Below the pieces are notes generated by a model. It ran no database searches, was not told where the DNA came from, and was given only the letters and a program-made list of their open reading frames with translations. From Sipunculus nudus (Eukaryota; Annelida; Sipuncula; Golfingiida; Sipunculidae), in contig CM049313.1 of NCBI GenBank assembly GCA_026874595.1, positions 19,463,508 to 19,527,507 of the forward strand: DNA of 64,000 nt. The letters are read 5' to 3'. The translations under genes were made by a program, and so were the position numbers. The first letter of the stretch is position 1; every line of letters starts with the position of its first letter. Below, piece after piece: positions 56,101-59,100 of the stretch.

Positions 56101-59100
56101 ATATATGTGCGGCAACGATTTGATTATCTTTGAGTGTTAATTAACAGTCCTGTCAATCGTAGCCTTCATAGTTTTGCTTTGTGTATGTTACCAAAGTATT
56201 TTTAACAACATGGTGTTATTTTTTCTTTAAACTATATCTACATGCGTAAAACAGAAAATGTGGAATCGCTAATAAAATAAAACAAACAGGATATTATTTA
56301 AATGGAAACTTCCTGGCCCTGCATGTGTAACAATCATCCTGTCCATCTCAGTTCTTAATTGAAGTGATGGCAACAGGTGTACTGCCTGTCTTGTTCTGGT
56401 ACAGAGATTTAAGGCTTTGAAGTGTGGAGAATTATACAACCATATGAAAAAGAAGGGTAAATTCTTCATTAAAGTTGTTTAACTAGGCTGCTGACAGCTT
56501 TTATCCATGAAGCACTTATGATAATATTCTGGTCTTAACAAAAATGGCTTGACCAGATGGCCATCATAATCATCAAGTGGGTATACACAAAACCTCAAAA
56601 ACACAAAACATAGTGTACTTTTATAAAGATTTAGAGGATCATCAGGTTTTGTTGGTTAGGGAGTATCAAAAAGTATTTTTAGCCAACCTGTGAGCTTATG
56701 CAATGGTGCAGCGCCGTGCGTCTGTGCTTCGTGGGTCATCTGTACATTAACCATAGCTGTCTCAAAAACGGCAGGTATATATCACCAAATTTTTTGCAAA
56801 TTATCAGTCATCTGAAAAACTCTATCAGATTTTGTTTTGTTTTTTTTTAACTGCATTTTCTGATATTTTATAGGGGAAAAAGCTTTAAAAATCTTCTTCT
56901 CTGAAACTGTCCAGCCAAATTCCTGGAAAAATCTTTCTCAAGTTTGTTCAAATGGTTCCAGTTCAAGGATTTTTGGCTGAGTTACAGGAGGTTGAACTTA
57001 GTCATCTGTCCAAAAAAGCACACTAAAATTAAAATCTCAGAAACGGCTAAAGCTATCATCACCAAATTTTATGCCAATGTTTGTCACATATGTCACATCT
57101 GAAATTGAGGTATTGGTGGCGTCACTTACATTGATCTGTTTTTTACAAGCGAAAGTGTAATTTTATACTCTTCCAGCTTATACACTGTTTTATGATGAAA
57201 CAGTTAAGCTGATCAGTTTAAACTTTACAAGAATTATTCTATGGTAGGGTTCTGCTGGTTTTATAGGAATAGATTGGGTAAATGCAGCTTTAAAAAAGCA
57301 GTGTAGCCCATTGAAAAAGGCTTTCTGTGTTTGAAAACAGATTTGACAACATGCTGAGTGTCAGCAACCAAGTCAAAAGGTCACTCAGTACAACCAGGTG
57401 GGGTCCAGACATTACCATGGCAACTGACCTGGCACTGTCTGGTGTCTAGACAATGTGTCTAGACATCTAGACACAGCATCTAGATGTCTAGACACATGGT
57501 CTAGATGCAGAATGCCCAGAATAGAACTATTGGAACTCAATCTTTCAACTGTTTGAAAAAATGGTGTGGTGTCGTCAATCTTCCGTCGTCCATCGTGTGT
57601 CATAGCTATCTCTAAAAGGGCAGGAGCTAGCATCACCAATTTTTTTGCAGAAAATTTGTCATATAAAAAATGCTTTGATTTTGCTTATTTCTTGGCTAAC
57701 TTCATTTTCTTAGATTTTATAGGGAAGAAGCTAAAAACATAAAAAAATGTTCTTCTCCAAAACCATGCTGCCAAATTGTCTGTTTCATCTGTCCCTTTTT
57801 ACACAAGCAGTCAAACTAATAAAGATTCTGTTGATGAAATTAAAATGAAATGAGCCACCAAATAATGGAAACTAATTTTTTTCAGCAAGGTAGCAAATTT
57901 CGGAAATCATATGCTTATTGAGCATGTTTGATATGACTAGGATTATGAAAAAGATATTTGAATAATTACAGGGTTCAGATAATTAGAATAAATCTAGTAT
58001 GTGTGTTTGCAGATATTTGTAGGCAACCTGCACAGCATGCAGGTACACCCTCGCCATGTGAGTCGCATGATCCTTTTACTGCGGGACTACCAGCAAGAGG
58101 CTCCGGAGCTCCTGCAGCTGCTACGAGCCCTCGTCAAGGTTGAACCCAAGGGGATCATCCTGAGGAGAAACCAGCAACTGGTCATCAAAAGCTTGATGGA
58201 GCAGTATACCAGATGCTGCTACATCATGAACTGGACGCCCGAGGAACGGTATCGTGTTGTCATCTTGTTCTTAACCAATCGTCACATTTTAATGTTTCAT
58301 ATGGATTATTCTACAGCATATGCTAGGGATATCAGAATTCACTTGGGGTGGTGATTTGTAGCCAATTTTTCGGCCCATTTCCTGTGACTGCCCCGGGAAA
58401 GCCCCTGGCAAACACTTTGGATTTTCAAATGCTTGAATATGAGGTATTATCACTAGGATTACCTTATCATGTGATCAGTTTGGCCAATCATAGTTCTGAA
58501 TTTGATTTACTGCACAATATTTCATTTATTTTTTTTTTAATTTGTAAAGAAAGTTTAATACTTTCAAAAACTTCAGATCCTGTGCTTTTAGGAAATGCTT
58601 TATTCGTTAATTAAATTAAATTGACCATTTTCAATATTTTTCTGTTATACCTATATATGCAACAAGCCTGGTTCACTACTGCAGGGTTGTGTCTCACTAT
58701 CTATCACTGGATGATGTCTGATTGACTTAAGGCAGATATCATGCTTGTGGGCAAGTTTTAATTAGGGATACAAAGAGGTTGAAAAATTTCCCTGCATTTT
58801 GGACAATTTCCCTGGAAAATTTGGTATTTTTCTAGCGCTGAAAATCTTCAGCATTTTTGGAACACTTGAAGGAACAGCAACTAGCTTTTATAAATTGATA
58901 AGATTACTTGAAAGTGCTGTCTTTTATATTGTTCTTTTTTTATAAGATATTAAGGTTTTGATATTTTTCCCAGGTATTGTTGGAAATACCATCATTCTGG
59001 TCTTTTGTATTAACTGAATATTTTTTTTAAATAAGATAACATGAAAGGTTGCAATCAGAATTTTGTGAAATTATTAATAATTAAGGGTGAGTTAACAGTT

